This document shows positions 1-11,007 of a DNA stretch of 64,000 bases, in pieces. The position numbers and the translations under genes were made by a program. The number at the start of each line of letters is the position of its first letter. The stretch's first letter is position 1. The stretch comes from Magnolia sinica (lineage: Eukaryota > Streptophyta > Magnoliopsida > Magnoliales > Magnoliaceae). The notes beneath the pieces were generated by a model. The model had not been told where the DNA came from. It searched no databases and saw only the letters and a program-made list of their open reading frames with translations. The stretch covers positions 65,728,001-65,792,000 of the forward strand of contig NC_080586.1 of assembly GCF_029962835.1 (NCBI RefSeq). Reading direction: 5' to 3'.

Positions 1-1690
1 ACCTGGATTAAGAGGGGAAATAATTTCCCTATTGATCCAGAACTTCTGTGACCCAAATGGGTTTCAATGATAGATGTTCAATCCCCCACTATTTTCTTTA
101 GTGTGGTCCACCTGATTAATGGTTGGACACATCATGGAGTGGCCCACCGTGATGTATTTGAGATCCAACCTATTCATAAGTTAACATAGTAATAGATGAA
201 GTGAAAACAAATATAATCATTATTGAAAACTACTGTGGCCTTTAGAAGTTTGAACGGTGGATATCACTGTCCACATTGATGGTGGGGTCCACTTGAACTT
301 TAGATCTGACTCATTCTTCTCATGCCATAAAATGATCTCCCAAAATGGTTGGGCGGTTTGGATGCAACACATGCATCATGGTGGGTCCCATAAGGATGGA
401 CATCATAAATAAAGCACATGACTCATAGTGGGGGCCACACTGATGGAAGGTGTGGAACACATACATCAGTGGGTCCCACTTGGGGCCCACCATAAAGTTC
501 ATTTTCCACCTAATCTGTGGGTAAGGTCACGCAGACTCGGATGAAGAGGAAAACAAATCTCATAATGATCCAAAACTTCTGTTACCCAAAAAGGGTTTCA
601 ATGGCAGACATTCAATCACACTGCTTGCTGGCGTGTGGGCCACCTGACTTCCACGTACGGCTGATTTTGGGAGGGGGCCCACTGCCCTAAAGGGCCCTTC
701 AAATGCAGGGCATTAATGTTCAACGCACATCAGGGTGGAGGCCACGCATGGGACCCACGTCCCTGGCTCCCTAACGCCTACGCAGCAGCAGGACGCTGCT
801 GTAGCGTTAGCAGCACCTGCTGTATCTCTCTTTTTTTTTATTTTTTAAAGGTTTTTCTTAGGTGGGGCCCGCATCCGGAGAATCCGACCTAACCGTTGGA
901 TTCTATGGCTCAAGATCGACCAAATGAGCCCAATATGTGATGTGTTTTGGCGAATAAAAAAATCATGGTGAGTCCTAACTAATTTAAACAGTAGAAATCA
1001 CAGTTTTCTATGGTATGGCTTGCTTGATTGTCGGATTGGCTTCATTTTTCGGCTCAATGCATAAAATGAGTTGGGAAACATAATGGACGGCGTGGATCAA
1101 AGCCATACATCAAGGTGGGGCCTACATGGACAACCCTCTCCAAAGCTTGTTAAATCAAGCTAATATTTTTATTTTCAATTCACGTCCAGCGTCCCTGGAC
1201 GCTAGACGGTTTGGGGCACAACACATATATAAGGTCAGCCTTGCTCAGGTGGGCCACCAAATGCACGAATGGTGTGGGTAAGACATACATCAAGTGGGGT
1301 ACATCCAGGTGGGCCACACAGCCACATCATCACATAAGAAAATTGAAAAAGAGAGGGATTCCTGTGAATCCGATTTCTGGGTTTGGGGCGTGACAATGGG
1401 CCCTCCCTTCCATACATCACAACATAATTCAAGTGGGTCTCCATTACATGTGGGCCCACCGATCAAAAATCAACGATGGAGATTACTTCTCCACCAAAAT
1501 GAAAGGTCTAGATGACCTCTATTTATGCAAGGAAAGTAAACATCATGATGGGGTCCATGGAAAATAGCCCCATTATGGAATGATCATGAGGATCATGGTG
1601 GGCCATCGGCCACACCTAGGGTCCAAAGTGAGATCCATACCATAAATCGGTAGGCCCCACTTGGTCCATCATCAAAGCATGAAAAGCTAG
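1..1690. repeat. Dispersed non-coding repeat block
   Basis: No credible gene is present. The stretch is made of short phrases that recur elsewhere in the window, such as 'ccaaaacttctgt' followed by 'aaaagggtttcaatggcaga' (near 570-610, matched near 61050-61100), and 'gtgggtcccac' or 'gtggggcc' runs. These phrases also fill 40430-43055 and 57440-61300, so this is a multicopy family of decayed elements. An imperfect hairpin with arms ctaacgc...agcagc / gctgct...gcgttag lies at 771-810, and a 16-bp palindrome (agcgtccctggacgct) at 1188-1203. The short ORFs are scattered in overlapping frames with no recognisable motif. Confidence 0.6.
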
Positions 1691-2339
1691 CCTATAAAGC
1701 ACCCACTATTCGATCTTCTTGGTCCGATAGAACGCCGAGCTCCTTATGTCCCTCTTTGATGGAAGGTGATGAGAAATGAAGGACTAGGATGATAGATCTT
1801 GGGAGAGGAAGTGGGTCACACAAATCACACTTTTCTCTCCATGAAAGAGCTTGGACATCCACTTTTTTGTGTCCTTTGATGCTTGGAAAATGTAAAGAGA
1901 AAGAGAGAGAGAGAGAGGGTAGTTGTAAGAGAGGTGATGGATGTGAGGTGATAGTTGTACTTGACATGTATGGGTGTGTAAGAGAGAGGCTGAGAGAGTT
2001 GACTTTGGAGTTGCTCTTGTACTTGACATGAGGTGATTGATTGATTGATTGATGGGACATGATGTTGAGATTCTCTTGAGATTGCAAATGCGCGGTGTTT
2101 TCCTTGAACTGAACGCGGGTCCACATCTCCTGGCCCGGGTATCACCTCAGTGCGCGAGACACGGCATCGGAACCGCAGCGACGGTGCGGTTGCGAGGGTA
2201 CAAGTTTCAGTTCGAGCCGACTCTGATATATGGGACACGACTCAGGATCACGCACAAATGCCGATAACAGATCACGGGTCGCCGAAATTTGATCGAGGCA
2301 GGCATACGAAACGGTACAGGCTAAGATACGGGTCTTACA
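1691..2339. repeat. Probable LTR terminus with purine-rich leader
   Basis: The stretch ends in 'gggtcttaca' at 2330-2339, the kind of terminus (mirror TGTAAGACCC) used by Ty3/gypsy LTRs. A TATA-like 'cctataaagc' lies at about 1690-1699 on the plus strand and is followed by a purine-rich region with GA repeats (1893-1917) and GATT repeats (2035-2054). After 2339 the Athila-like element begins with no clean primer site. I could not find the other LTR end, so orientation and length are open. It probably marks the insertion or deletion that truncated the left end of the Athila-like element. Confidence 0.35.
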
Positions 2340-2599
2340 ATTATCTTGTTATCGACCTCTTTTTCACTTCTCAAAGTAATGATGGCCTTAGCTTGTTCAT
2401 GATGTAGCTCACTTGGATTTGAGTCTCCAATGAAATGTGTGTTTCTAGGGTTTGGCATAGGTTGAAAAGGAAGGGTGCCTTTTTCTCTAGTATTTAGTTA
2501 AGTCTCAATCCTAGTCACAGCCGTCTTTAATTCTTGATTTGATTGGATTAGAGACTAATTCATTTAAGCTTGAGAGTTCTTGAATGGGGTCAATGCATC

Positions 2600-3958
2600 C
2601 TCTACAAATGATCGCTTTGGCGGGGGCACATATGGTGCATTGTTAGATGCTCCAAAGAAGTTATTTTGTGGAGGCATTTGAGGTGCATTGGGTGCATTAA
2701 TTTGTGGTCCATTCCTCTAACTAATATTAGGATGGTTACACCAATTTAGATTATACGTGTTTCCCATTGGTTGCATGACTGACCTTTGATTGTTATAGCA
2801 TTTGCTTGCTCATGCTCATGAGTGATATTTTGTACAACTGAGATTATTGGACAATCCTTTGTGTCATGGTCTGTACCACCACAAATGCTACAAAATTTAC
2901 TTAAGAAATTGTTTTCTTTAACCATATCAACCTTCCTAATTTCCAAAGCTTCAACATTTCTAGCCAATGCAGCGAATTTTGCATTTAGGTCGTCTTCCTC
3001 TCTTAGGACATACATCCCTGCTTTCTCTCTAGGAATGGGTCTAGTTTGGTCTGGTTTAGCAGAGACATCCCATGTCTACGTATTCTCTACGAACATATCT
3101 AGAAAATCTCAAGCCTCATTATGATCCTTGTCAAGAAAGGTTCCACCAAACATCATCTCTATGAATTGACAGGTATCCATGGTGAGCCCCTTTCGGAATG
3201 CATTAATCACGTGCCATGGTTCATATATATGATGTGGACAAGTAATTAGAAGGTCTTTGAAGTGCTCCCAAACTTGAAAAAACAGTTCATTTCCCTTTTG
3301 GGAGAATGACATGATTTCTTGTTTTAGTACATTTGTTTTGTGCTTAGGAAAGAACTTTTCAAAAACTGTCTACTTAAGGCTTGTCATGTAGTGATGGTAT
3401 TAGGTCTTAGAGAGTTGAGCCATGCTTTTGCCCGATCCTTTAGAGAAAATAAGAATAACTTAAGCTTAAGTACATCCCTATTGTCATTGTTTACTTATAA
3501 TGTTGCAATTACTTCCTCAAAATCCTTAAGGTGCAAGTAGGGGCTTTTAGAATCCAAGCCATAAAATTTAGAAATTAATTGAATCACACCTGGTTTAAAA
3601 TCAATGTTCCCTGTGTGAGCAGGAACACTATGCAAGATGGTAAAGTTGATCTCTCAGGGTGTAGATGTTCACGTAAAGTCCGTGGTTGGTTTAACACATT
3701 CATATGAACTTCATTTTCATCCTCAAGAGGAGGATTAGGTTGATTTTCTCTGTTTTGATTTATAGTTGGATCTGACGGATTTAGATTTGTATTATCAACT
3801 GGATCTGTCATGGAATCCAAGTGATTGCCTCTTCTAAGTGAATGATCAAGGCTTGGAACTAGTCCACCTTCGGAAGAGAGTCGATTGTTTTGATCCCTAC
3901 TCCAACGGGACATAAACCATCCACACCACACAATAAATACCACTAATTCAAATAGCAA
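2600..3958 (-). pseudogene. gag: Athila-like Ty3/gypsy gag, broken
   Basis: This is a minus-strand gag-like relic. The N-terminal part (3958 downward) has the motif PRTLREHLHPERS followed by TLPSCIV, typical of Athila-type gag starts. The middle (about 3580-3110) reads as a Retrotrans_gag core, with phrases like KAWLNSLRPN and, at 3312-3109, WEHFKDLLITCPHH and FIEMMFGGTFL. A CCHC zinc knuckle, CSICGGTDHDTKDC, fits CX2CX4HX4C (within 3015-2746). The frame changes at least twice and stops are present. Downstream of the knuckle the match fades near 2600 and no protease or polymerase follows, so the element is truncated on its 3' side. The primer site and 5' LTR lie to the right. The gag identity is firm; the lineage is assigned from motifs and primer type. 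Confidence 0.75.
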
Positions 3959-3988
3959 GTATGATACTTAAAAAAAATAGAAACTTAA

Positions 3989-4343
3989 CCAATAACCCAG
4001 GTGGCAGGGCCGACCATGAGGGTTCAATCCAAATAATAAATTAACAACCCAGGCGGTAGGACCGACCATGAGGTTCAATCCATAATGCAAAAATAAATCA
4101 ACAACCCAGGCAGTAGGGCCGACTATGAGGGTTCAGTCCACAAAGCGAAAATAAATCAACAACCCAGGCAGCAGGGCTGACCATGAGGGTTCAGTCCACA
4201 AAGCGAAAATAAATCAACAACTCAGGCTGTAGGGTTGACCAGGAGGGTTTAATCCACAAAGCAAAAATAGATGAACAACTTGGGTGGCAGGGCCGACCAT
4301 GAGGGTTCAATCTACAAAGCGAAAATAAAAAATAAATCAATAA
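3989..4343. repeat. 58-bp tandem repeat, six copies
   Basis: Six consecutive units of about 57-64 bp each contain 'gcagggccgaccatgagg' or a close variant, followed by 'ttcaatcc' and an A-rich 'gcgaaaataaatcaac' spacer. The middle copies are nearly identical and the outer ones more diverged, the usual pattern of slippage or unequal exchange. The array sits in the untranslated leader of the Athila-like element, between primer site and gag. It is a simple minisatellite, not a CRISPR: the 'spacers' are part of the repeat. Confidence 0.9.
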
Positions 4344-4608
4344 AAGTAAAACTAGTACAGAAATTAAACTATGTTAACTTGGAAAATAGATTCAGCGGAT
4401 GATCTTTATGATCAAACAGCAACTGTAGGACAACCATAGCACTTGGGTGATAAAATCCCAAGCAGGGCAACCTTATATCATAGTTAGTGCTTGAAAAACT
4501 CAACTGAATTCACTTTCAAAGAAAAAAATAAAATCTATAGAAAATTTGGAGGGTTTAGAAGAGAACTACCTTAGTTATCTTGCACAGATCTAATCTATCT
4601 TAATCTCT
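4344..4608 (-). other. Rest of the Athila-like leader
   Basis: This is non-coding, AT-rich leader between the tandem repeats and the primer site of the minus-strand Athila-like element. I see no ORF or structured RNA in it. Confidence 0.5.
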
Positions 4609-4625
4609 CCCCGGCAACGGCGCCA
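4609..4625 (-). other. Primer-binding site, tRNA-Asp type
   Basis: On the minus strand the sequence reads TGGCGCCGTTGCCGGGG, the 17-nt complement of a plant tRNA-Asp 3' end, as used by Athila and related elements. It lies six bases inside the LTR end at 4632 and fixes the element's orientation: 5' LTR to the right, gag to the left. Confidence 0.88.
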
Positions 4626-4631
4626 AAAACT

Positions 4632-5215
4632 TGATTGCTTGCCTCTAAGTACAGAGGTTCGTAAGTAATATCTTGTGAATACAAGGTCGATCCCACAGGG
4701 AGATGAATTGCGAGAAAGAGAAAATCAAATGCAAAACAAACTAAGTAATAAAAACTAATTTGATGATTTGATTTTGAAATTTTTGAACGGATGTAATTCA
4801 ACTGAATTAAAACAACACCCAAGTTTCAAAGTTCCACACATAGGTTAATGTTCTAAAATCATGATGACTTGGATAACACGACTAGGATCTGAGCACTATC
4901 GTCAGCCTAATCGGAAAATAAAACAGTTTAAATATTTTAAATAAATGATATAAAAGATTAAAAAATCATAGATTTGCACCATTGATATATATTCTCAAGC
5001 GCCAGTGATTTTAAGAATTCAACATTAATGAGAAAATGAAAATCAAAGAAATATAGCAGGTTGAGAACCACCCCTATCTACGAAATCTAATTGATCTAGG
5101 GTAAGCCTATCCATCAATGTGGATCTCATATGATGAAAACATATGGATCTCATAAGAGGATAAAAAATAAAACCTAAATAACAGATAACATGTAAACACC
5201 ATTCTTCTCATCATT
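4632..5215 (-). mobile_element. Athila-like 5' LTR, left half
   Basis: The LTR begins on the plus strand with 'tgattgcttgcc' beside the tRNA-Asp primer site and continues to 5215, where chromovirus A interrupts it. The remainder resumes after 17650 and ends 'ctcaaca' at 18344, giving TG...CA termini (TGTTGAGAC on the minus strand) and a reconstructed length of about 1.3 kb. The flanks of the interruption, tcatt (5211-5215) and taatt (17651-17655), look like a 5-bp target duplication with one change. Confidence 0.75.
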
Positions 5216-6077
5216 TGTAACGCCCTGAAATTTGGGGGTTGAGCAGGAGCCCAACTCCCGAGTCCCAGCACATCACTTATGTAACATAGATAAAGATTAT
5301 TAAATGTTGTCTGCATTAGTGTCTTAAACATGAGTGAGATTATACCAAACAACAAATCATACTCCAAAGACAGTTAAACTTTACAAGCGGAAGACTACGA
5401 TAGATATATAAAGTACATAGATGCATTTTCCAACCTCCTGAGTATGATGGCATTACTGAGCTAAATAAATACATATCTGATTCAAAAGAGTACCAAACGA
5501 CAAAATGTGAATGTCCAACTAATCATATATCCCTGCAATCCCATGGGTCAGAGCGGCCTACGAAAACCCGCCTGATAACTGCATGTATGAGAACTCCTCA
5601 TCGTCGTAGAAGTATGGCTCGGCCTCATACGTCGCGCTAGAATCTGCATCTAAGACAGAGTCCGGTTGGTGTTTAAAATACCATCCCAGAACGTGGGAGT
5701 GAGTGATCAACTCAGTGGAGCTATAAAGCAAAGGTTAACATGTCATCAATTCAGTCAAGCAGTAATGATAAAGCAATGAAACAAACACTCCTAAGTACTC
5801 TAATTAATGCAAGGATGGTATGTAGTAATGATGCATGCCCTCACCTGCACTCCCTCTTGCGACAACATCTTACGATCGCGGCATGCACCCCTTCCTCTGT
5901 GCACTTCCTTGCCAAAGCACCGTGCAATGCGATGCATGGTCGTGTTATCCAAGTTCTTAATTAGATTTATTCATACAGTAAGTTGGGAAGCTAAGGTACC
6001 TCCCTTATATCATTTCTCAAATAATGATCCATCTAGGGTCGTCAGTCCTAGCCAGTCTCATACGATGTTGTGGTTGC

Positions 6078-6360
6078 AGGTCGCTACAAAGGGCTCGTCA
6101 CCACAATGCAAGCCTAGCTTATACTCTAGTTGCTACGGAAAGACTCGTCGCCTCAGCGCAGTCTCAGAGTATGCTCGAGGTCACTACAAATGGCTCATCA
6201 CCTAGTTGTAGGCCGACAACTTGAATAGTGTCCCATACCACCGTATTCAGCTCACGAGTCTGGGTTGCTTACTGGACACTACTGGAAGGTTCGTCGCCCC
6301 AGCGTAGGCCGACAGCACGACCACGGTATCCCATACCACCATGCCCGGCTCATGAGTCTT
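6078..6360 (-). repeat. LTR sub-repeats (ggctcgtcacc units)
   Basis: Four degenerate units begin with 'ctacaaagggctcgtcacc' or a variant. The third and fourth, about 90 bp each, continue with 'gtaggccgac', 'tcccataccacc' and 'ctca(c/t)gagtct'. The same organisation is seen in 15205-15490, 46005-46290 and, more weakly, 32700-32800. The plus-oriented LTRs have a single counterpart unit (for example 48905-48985). This is non-coding LTR structure. Confidence 0.6.
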
Positions 6361-6628
6361 AGCAGATCGAGGTACCAAGGTTAAACGGGGTTTTGCACTG
6401 GTAAGTCGGTACCTTAGATTCAAACAATAGCGTCCATACATGGGGAATCAGGATCGCCGTAATAGTGACACGTTGGAGATGGTTAAGCACGTGAAGTGGC
6501 AAGGAAGAATCCCAGGAACAAACTCCAACACTCTCTCTCTTCTCCTCACTTTCTTCTTCTCTTTTCTCTCTCTTTTCTCTCCTACGGTTGTAAATTCGTA
6601 TGGAATGAGAGAGAGAGGGTTTAAGGTG

Positions 6629-6638
6629 CTTATATAGG
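6629..6638 (-). promoter_or_regulatory. TATA box of chromovirus A 3' LTR
   Basis: On the minus strand the sequence reads CCTATATAAG, a good plant TATA box, followed downstream by a pyrimidine/purine-biased leader. The 5' LTR has the same site at 16865-16874. Confidence 0.55.
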
Positions 6639-7415
6639 CCCAGAACTGATGGAAATGGCCCCAGGGCCATGGTATACTTAGGTTATAGCCAAAAGTTGGC
6701 TATTTCGGTCCAACGGAGCACATTTGGAGGCCCCTTTTCTGCGTACGATCTGAAAAAAGTTCCCTGATATTGGATCTAGGTCAAGTTAAGTTTTCGGTCC
6801 GACCGGATTTACAGATCGACCACGGAGGATTAGTTTTAGTTCAACGGTCATCGTTACTCGATCAGGGCCACAGGTTTACTGACATGTGTTGAAAATTTTT
6901 CCTGATCTGGGGGTGTAATTGGGTCAGATTCTGATGGTCTGAATCCTTAGATTCGGCCTGCAAGCGAACAACTCAATTCACTTAAGTTTGTGTTCATTTC
7001 CTAAAGATATTCACGTTTCTCACACACTTCGATCCGGGCTTAAGTTGTTCATTTCTAGACACTATTAGGACTTGATTTCCGAGATGGTTGTCAAGTCCAA
7101 TAATACGGTCATAATCGTGTAGTTTTGGGATAATCAGACTTTTAACGCGCGGTACAGGTCCGATACGAAGTTTACAGGTGTTCTCGAGAGTAACTGGGTT
7201 TTGGGATTGATTCTAAGTTTTAAGGTAATGTAGTGTCAACGATTCTACACGGTTTGGGTCTTGCAGTTGGTATTTAAAGTAATTAGTGCTAATTTCATAG
7301 GTAACCTAGTGTAGCACTAGTTAATTCTCGTTTAATGTGTAAAGGATTTGGTCCTTAGTGATTTCTGCCTGAGGTGGTACTCGGGTCTTTTTACGGATTT
7401 TTTCGAGACGTTACA

Positions 7416-7430
7416 ATCTACCCCCCTAAA
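7416..7430 (-). other. Polypurine tract of chromovirus A
   Basis: On the minus strand the sequence is TTTTAGGGGGGTAGAT directly before the LTR start. This is the plus-strand primer site of the retrotransposon. The equivalents in the other elements are at 30750-30762 and 53105-53117. Confidence 0.85.
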
Positions 7431-7767
7431 AGAAAATTTTCATCCTCGAAATTAGTACCTTTTCGTACTCCTCGAGAATCTGAGGGTAGTTCTTATTGAC
7501 CTCGGCTTTTGTCTCCCAAGTAGCCTCTTCCTCAGTATTATGCGTCCATAATACCTTCACCAGCGGAATAACCTTACTGCGCAACACCTGCTCCTTCCTG
7601 TCTAAGATACGCGTCAGTCGCAGTACATAAGTAGCGTCCTCGCTCAACCGTACTTGCTCCCACTTGATAATGTGGGAAGGATTAGGAACGTATTTCTTCA
7701 GCATGGATACATGAAATACATTGTACACGCCTACGAGTGGTGTGGGCAAAACAAGGTGGTAGGCCAC
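7426..7767 (-). pseudogene. Integrase C-terminus with chromodomain
   Basis: The 113 residues contain the chromovirus tail: VFHVSMLKKYVPNPSHII, then ILDRKEQVLRSKVIPLVKVLW and EEATWE, ending in a YPQIL-type helix. The chromodomain-like module is thought to steer integration to marked chromatin. It is in a different frame from the integrase core next to it (7781-8383), so a frameshift separates them. The stop lies just before the polypurine tract, as expected for a full-length C-terminus. Confidence 0.8.
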
Positions 7768-7780
7768 ACACCCACTCGAT

Positions 7781-8515
7781 CTAGGATCTGGAATGGACTA
7801 ATAAATCTAGGTGTGAGCTTTCCCTCTTGCTAAACTGAAGCACTCCCTTCATCGGGAAAACTTTCAGGAATATGTGGTCCCCGACCTCGATCTCCAGCGG
7901 TCGCCGCCTCGTATCGGTGTAGCTCTTCTGTCTGCTCTGTGCTGCCAGAAGTCGACGCCTGATAATGTCAATCTTCTCTGAGGTTGTTTGAACTAACTCT
8001 GGGCCAATCAAGCTCTTCTTGCCAACCTCTGCCCAGTAATGTGGTGCCGGATAGGGACCCCCATACAAGGCCTCATAGGGAGTCATGCCAATACTCACCT
8101 GAAAACTGTTGTTGTATGCGAACTTTGCATAAGAAAGACAATCGTCCCAACTGTCCTTGAAATCAAGTACACAAGCTCGCAGGATATCTTCCAACACCTG
8201 GTTTACTCGTTCCGTCTGCCCATCAGTCTGTGGGTGGAACGGGGTACTGAACTTCAGCTTCACACCCATTGCTTCCTGAATACGAGTCCAGAAGATAGAT
8301 GTGAATCGCGTGTCTCGTTCCGACACGATCTCAAGAGGAACTCCGTGCAGGCGTATAATCTCCTTGATGTACAACCTGGCCAACTCGTCTGCTGAGTTTG
8401 AAACTCTGATAGGGAGGAAATGAGCCGACTTTCGTCAACCGGTCCATGATCACCAGATAGAGTCATGTCCCTTCCTCGTCTTCGGCAGCCCTTATATGAA
8501 ATCCATAGAGATGAA
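7781..8515 (-). pseudogene. Integrase catalytic core (chromovirus A)
   Basis: The segment carries the conserved integrase core phrases WKWDFISMDF, MDRLTK, KSAHFLPI, LYIKEIIRLHGVP, SERDTRFTS, FHPQTDGQTERVN and FAYNNSFQ. The catalytic aspartates (in MDRLTK and SERD) and the glutamate (in TERVN) are present. At least two frameshifts (around 8395-8450) and a stop in the WKWDF...KTRKGHD stretch break the frame. It strand-transfers retrotransposon cDNA in intact relatives; here it is a relic. Confidence 0.85.
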
Positions 8516-8640
8516 ATCCCATTTCCATTCAGCTATGGGCATGGTCTGAAGCAATCCAGGAGGTCGGCGATGTTCGGCCTTGACCTGCTGGCACATGAGA
8601 TAATGTGATACACACTTTGTTATATGGGCCTTCATATTGT
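8516..8640. repeat. 125-bp duplication, left copy
   Basis: The sequence from 'atcccattt' to 'cttcatattgtc' recurs at 10553-10676 with only a few substitutions. Both copies encode the same integrase segment (KAKHRRPPGLLQTMPIAEW) on the minus strand. They flank the 1.9-kb insertion. Confidence 0.9.
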
Positions 8641-10552
8641 CTATCCAGGTGGTCTACACGTGATTGAATACATCAAGGACGCATCATCTATATGGAAGTT
8701 GGTGTTCACTCCCAAGTATAGGGTTGTGATGTAGTAATAAACTCGGTAAGACCGAGGTCGAATCCCAAGGACTGAAACCTGTACGTTATCTATAACTAGG
8801 TATAATTAAAACTAGACTAAAATGAAATCTAAATCAGGTGGATTTGAGGAATAATGATGAAATAGTAAACTAAAATATGTAGAATTCAAAGGTAGGAAAC
8901 TAGGGATTCAGAGGATCCACTTGTAGAGATCAGGGAGATCTTATGCCTGCATCAAAAACTCAACTGAACTTAGAGTCCATCTTCATCCAGTTGACAGGTG
9001 AAACCATGTAAATTAAACTGATCTTCCTTTAAGATAGTTTTAAAGAGATGAAAGGTATATGAATTAGAATGGATTCCATCACCAAACCATGCCCAGGAGA
9101 CAAAGTAAACAATGTAATTAAACTAATTACCAACCAATCAACAATGTATGAAGGTTAGGAAGGGTACGTCATCCGACCATGCCCATGAGACGATGGTGAA
9201 CAACAGGCTTCCCGACGTCATGCACATAAAAGGAAAGGAACATGCTCAAAGCTATCGCACCCATTGTAATTTCAATCACAATGGATCATTAAAAACTAAA
9301 AACATTCTCATTAATCAAACTATAATCAAAGTAGTTCAAATAATATAAATCAAAGTCATAAAATCCCTCCCATCACACTACAAGCTTCACCTCTTAGCCT
9401 TAGCTAAGAGGTTTAACTACCACGTAGACATGCTAAAATCTCATAAAAAGGAAAATAAAAGAAAACGAGAAGAACCAATGGAAGGAAGATAGCTCCACTT
9501 CTCTCTCTCTCCACGTCTCGGCCTTCACTGCCCCGCATCATCTCCCTCGCTTAGTCCTCTTCTCTACATTTTGAAACTCTATTTATAGGGAGTGGTGAAA
9601 ATCGGATTTGGAAAGCTATCGCAGCGCAACGAAAGCCTTTTCGCAGCCAAGTTCGAATTCATAACTCTCGCATTCCTTGCATTATTTCTTTAAAATCAAC
9701 GTCTCTTGGACGTTTTTGGCTAGCCTATACGATGGACGGATCAGATCTGCTATATGATCAAAGATGGTGGGCCACAACCGCCTAAAAAATTGGATTTCAC
9801 GGACGTTCGTAACCTTTCACACGTCCAGCGCTGTCATGATCGGTGGGCCCCACAGAGGTGCTTTCATGGAAATCCACCCCGTCCATTAGATTCAGGAAGA
9901 AATTTCAGTCAATAATGGGTGGTTTTGAACGTCCATTGACGCGGCTGAGTGGAGAAATCATAATAAAATTACTTTTGAACATTGCAGGGCAGTCCGTTTG
10001 TGGCCTCTGTACCGCGTACGTGTGTACGCATGAGTTCAAAATTTCAACGTGGGTTTGTCATAATCGAGGCCATCTACAAGATGGACGGTTTAGATTAGCC
10101 GTACGGATGACGTATAGGACCCACTATCTTCCGCAAAACGAACCGCCTGTCGGTTTGCGAAACAGAGAGTTTCCGTCTCTGTTTTGGCAACTGAGATGGT
10201 GCGGTCAAAGGTCCGTTTGACCATGGTGGAAGTACAACGCACGGCTGGTGCACTTGTGCACGTGCACATGCCACACAAGTTGGGGTCCACTGTAATCTTC
10301 TAGATAAATCTACACCGTCCATCTATTTTTTCTCCCAGATTAAGGCGTTGAATCCAAATTTGAGGCAGTTTCAGATATCAGGTAGGCCCAGAATCAATGG
10401 TTTATGGGCTAATCTGTCAGTTGGGGCACTTCTTGAGGTCTTCAATGGATGAAATTTTACGTGTACGGTTAATTTATGGTCCTCATCCCATGTACAAAGT
10501 CTCGTGTCAATTGGATGGAAGAAACCATGTGATCTTGTATTTTGGACCATTA
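8641..10552 (-). mobile_element. LTR-like insertion within integrase
   Basis: This non-coding insertion splits the integrase of chromovirus A. From 8702 it reads tgttcactcccaag, then gtatagggttgtg and 'ggtcgaatcccaagg', an LTR-end arrangement like that of the Athila-like LTR beside its primer site. A minus-strand TATA box (CCCTATAAATAG) lies at 9579-9590 and a pyrimidine-rich leader to its left. I infer a minus-strand LTR or LTR fragment about 1.85 kb long. No primer site, coding part or normal 5-bp target duplication is visible; the flanks are the 125-bp duplicates instead. Confidence 0.55.
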
Positions 10553-10676
10553 TCCCATTTTCATTCAGCTATGGGCATGGTCTGAAGCAATCCAGGAGGT
10601 CGGCGATGTTTGGCCTTGACCTGCTGGCACGTGAGATAATGTGATACACATTCTGTTATATGGGCCTTCATATTGT
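10553..10676. repeat. 125-bp duplication, right copy
   Basis: Counterpart of 8516-8640, differing at about five positions by eye. The integrase reading frame continues normally to the right of this copy, into the zinc-binding domain. Confidence 0.9.
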
Positions 10677-11007
10677 CCCACCAGTACAAGCGCTTAATGT
10701 CGCGGTACATCTTTATACTGCCAGGATGCATTGCTATCCTCGAATTATGAGCAGCCTCGGGAACTTCCTTCATCAAGTCAGGAAGATTTGGGACACATAG
10801 GCGACCACGATAACGTAAACCCCCATTCGTGCCAACTCTCCATTCTGAGTCCTTATCTGTACTAACCTGCTCCCTCATCTTCGCCAATAGCTCGTCGTCT
10901 GCCTGCCTGAGCCGCAATAATCCTAGGAGGCGAGTCTGTGAGGGGCCTCTTACCGAGGAACGGCCTGCTCGGCAACTCGAGTCATGGCTTAGGAACCATA
11001 GGCCCAC
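10561..11007 (-). pseudogene. Integrase zinc-binding domain fused to gag end
   Basis: The reading frame covers the H2C2 integrase domain: AAHNSRIAMHPGSIKMYRD...YWWDNM...ECVSHYLTCQQVKAKHRR, with two histidines and two cysteines in place. Just upstream is the usual linker (DDELLAKMREQ...SEWRVG). The residues before it, PSQTRLLGLLRLRQ in this frame or SPPRIIAAQ in the neighbouring one, correspond to the end of gag. The deletion that removed the zinc knuckle, protease, RT and RNase H (about 2.2 kb in chromovirus B) therefore lies at about 10905-10920. Confidence 0.8.

Larger units (their letters stand above)
5216..7415 (-). repeat. Chromovirus A 3' LTR
   Basis: The LTR is bounded by tgtaacgccc and gacgttaca and sits next to the polypurine tract. 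It is 2,200 bp against 3,302 bp for the 5' copy. A deletion of about 1.1 kb is visible at about 6441, where 'catggg' joins 'gaatcaggatcgcc', compared with 15570-16681 of the other LTR. The sub-repeats built on '(g)gctcgtcacc...gtaggccgac' lie at 6078-6360 and the TATA-like site at 6629-6638. Confidence 0.88.

Noticed and set aside
1692..2238. Overlapping minus frames of 81-144 codons
   Set aside because: Open because of GA/CT-rich simple sequence; three frames are open at once and none has a motif.
3989..4343. CRISPR-like array
   Set aside because: Units are continuous with no unique spacers, in a plant retrotransposon leader.
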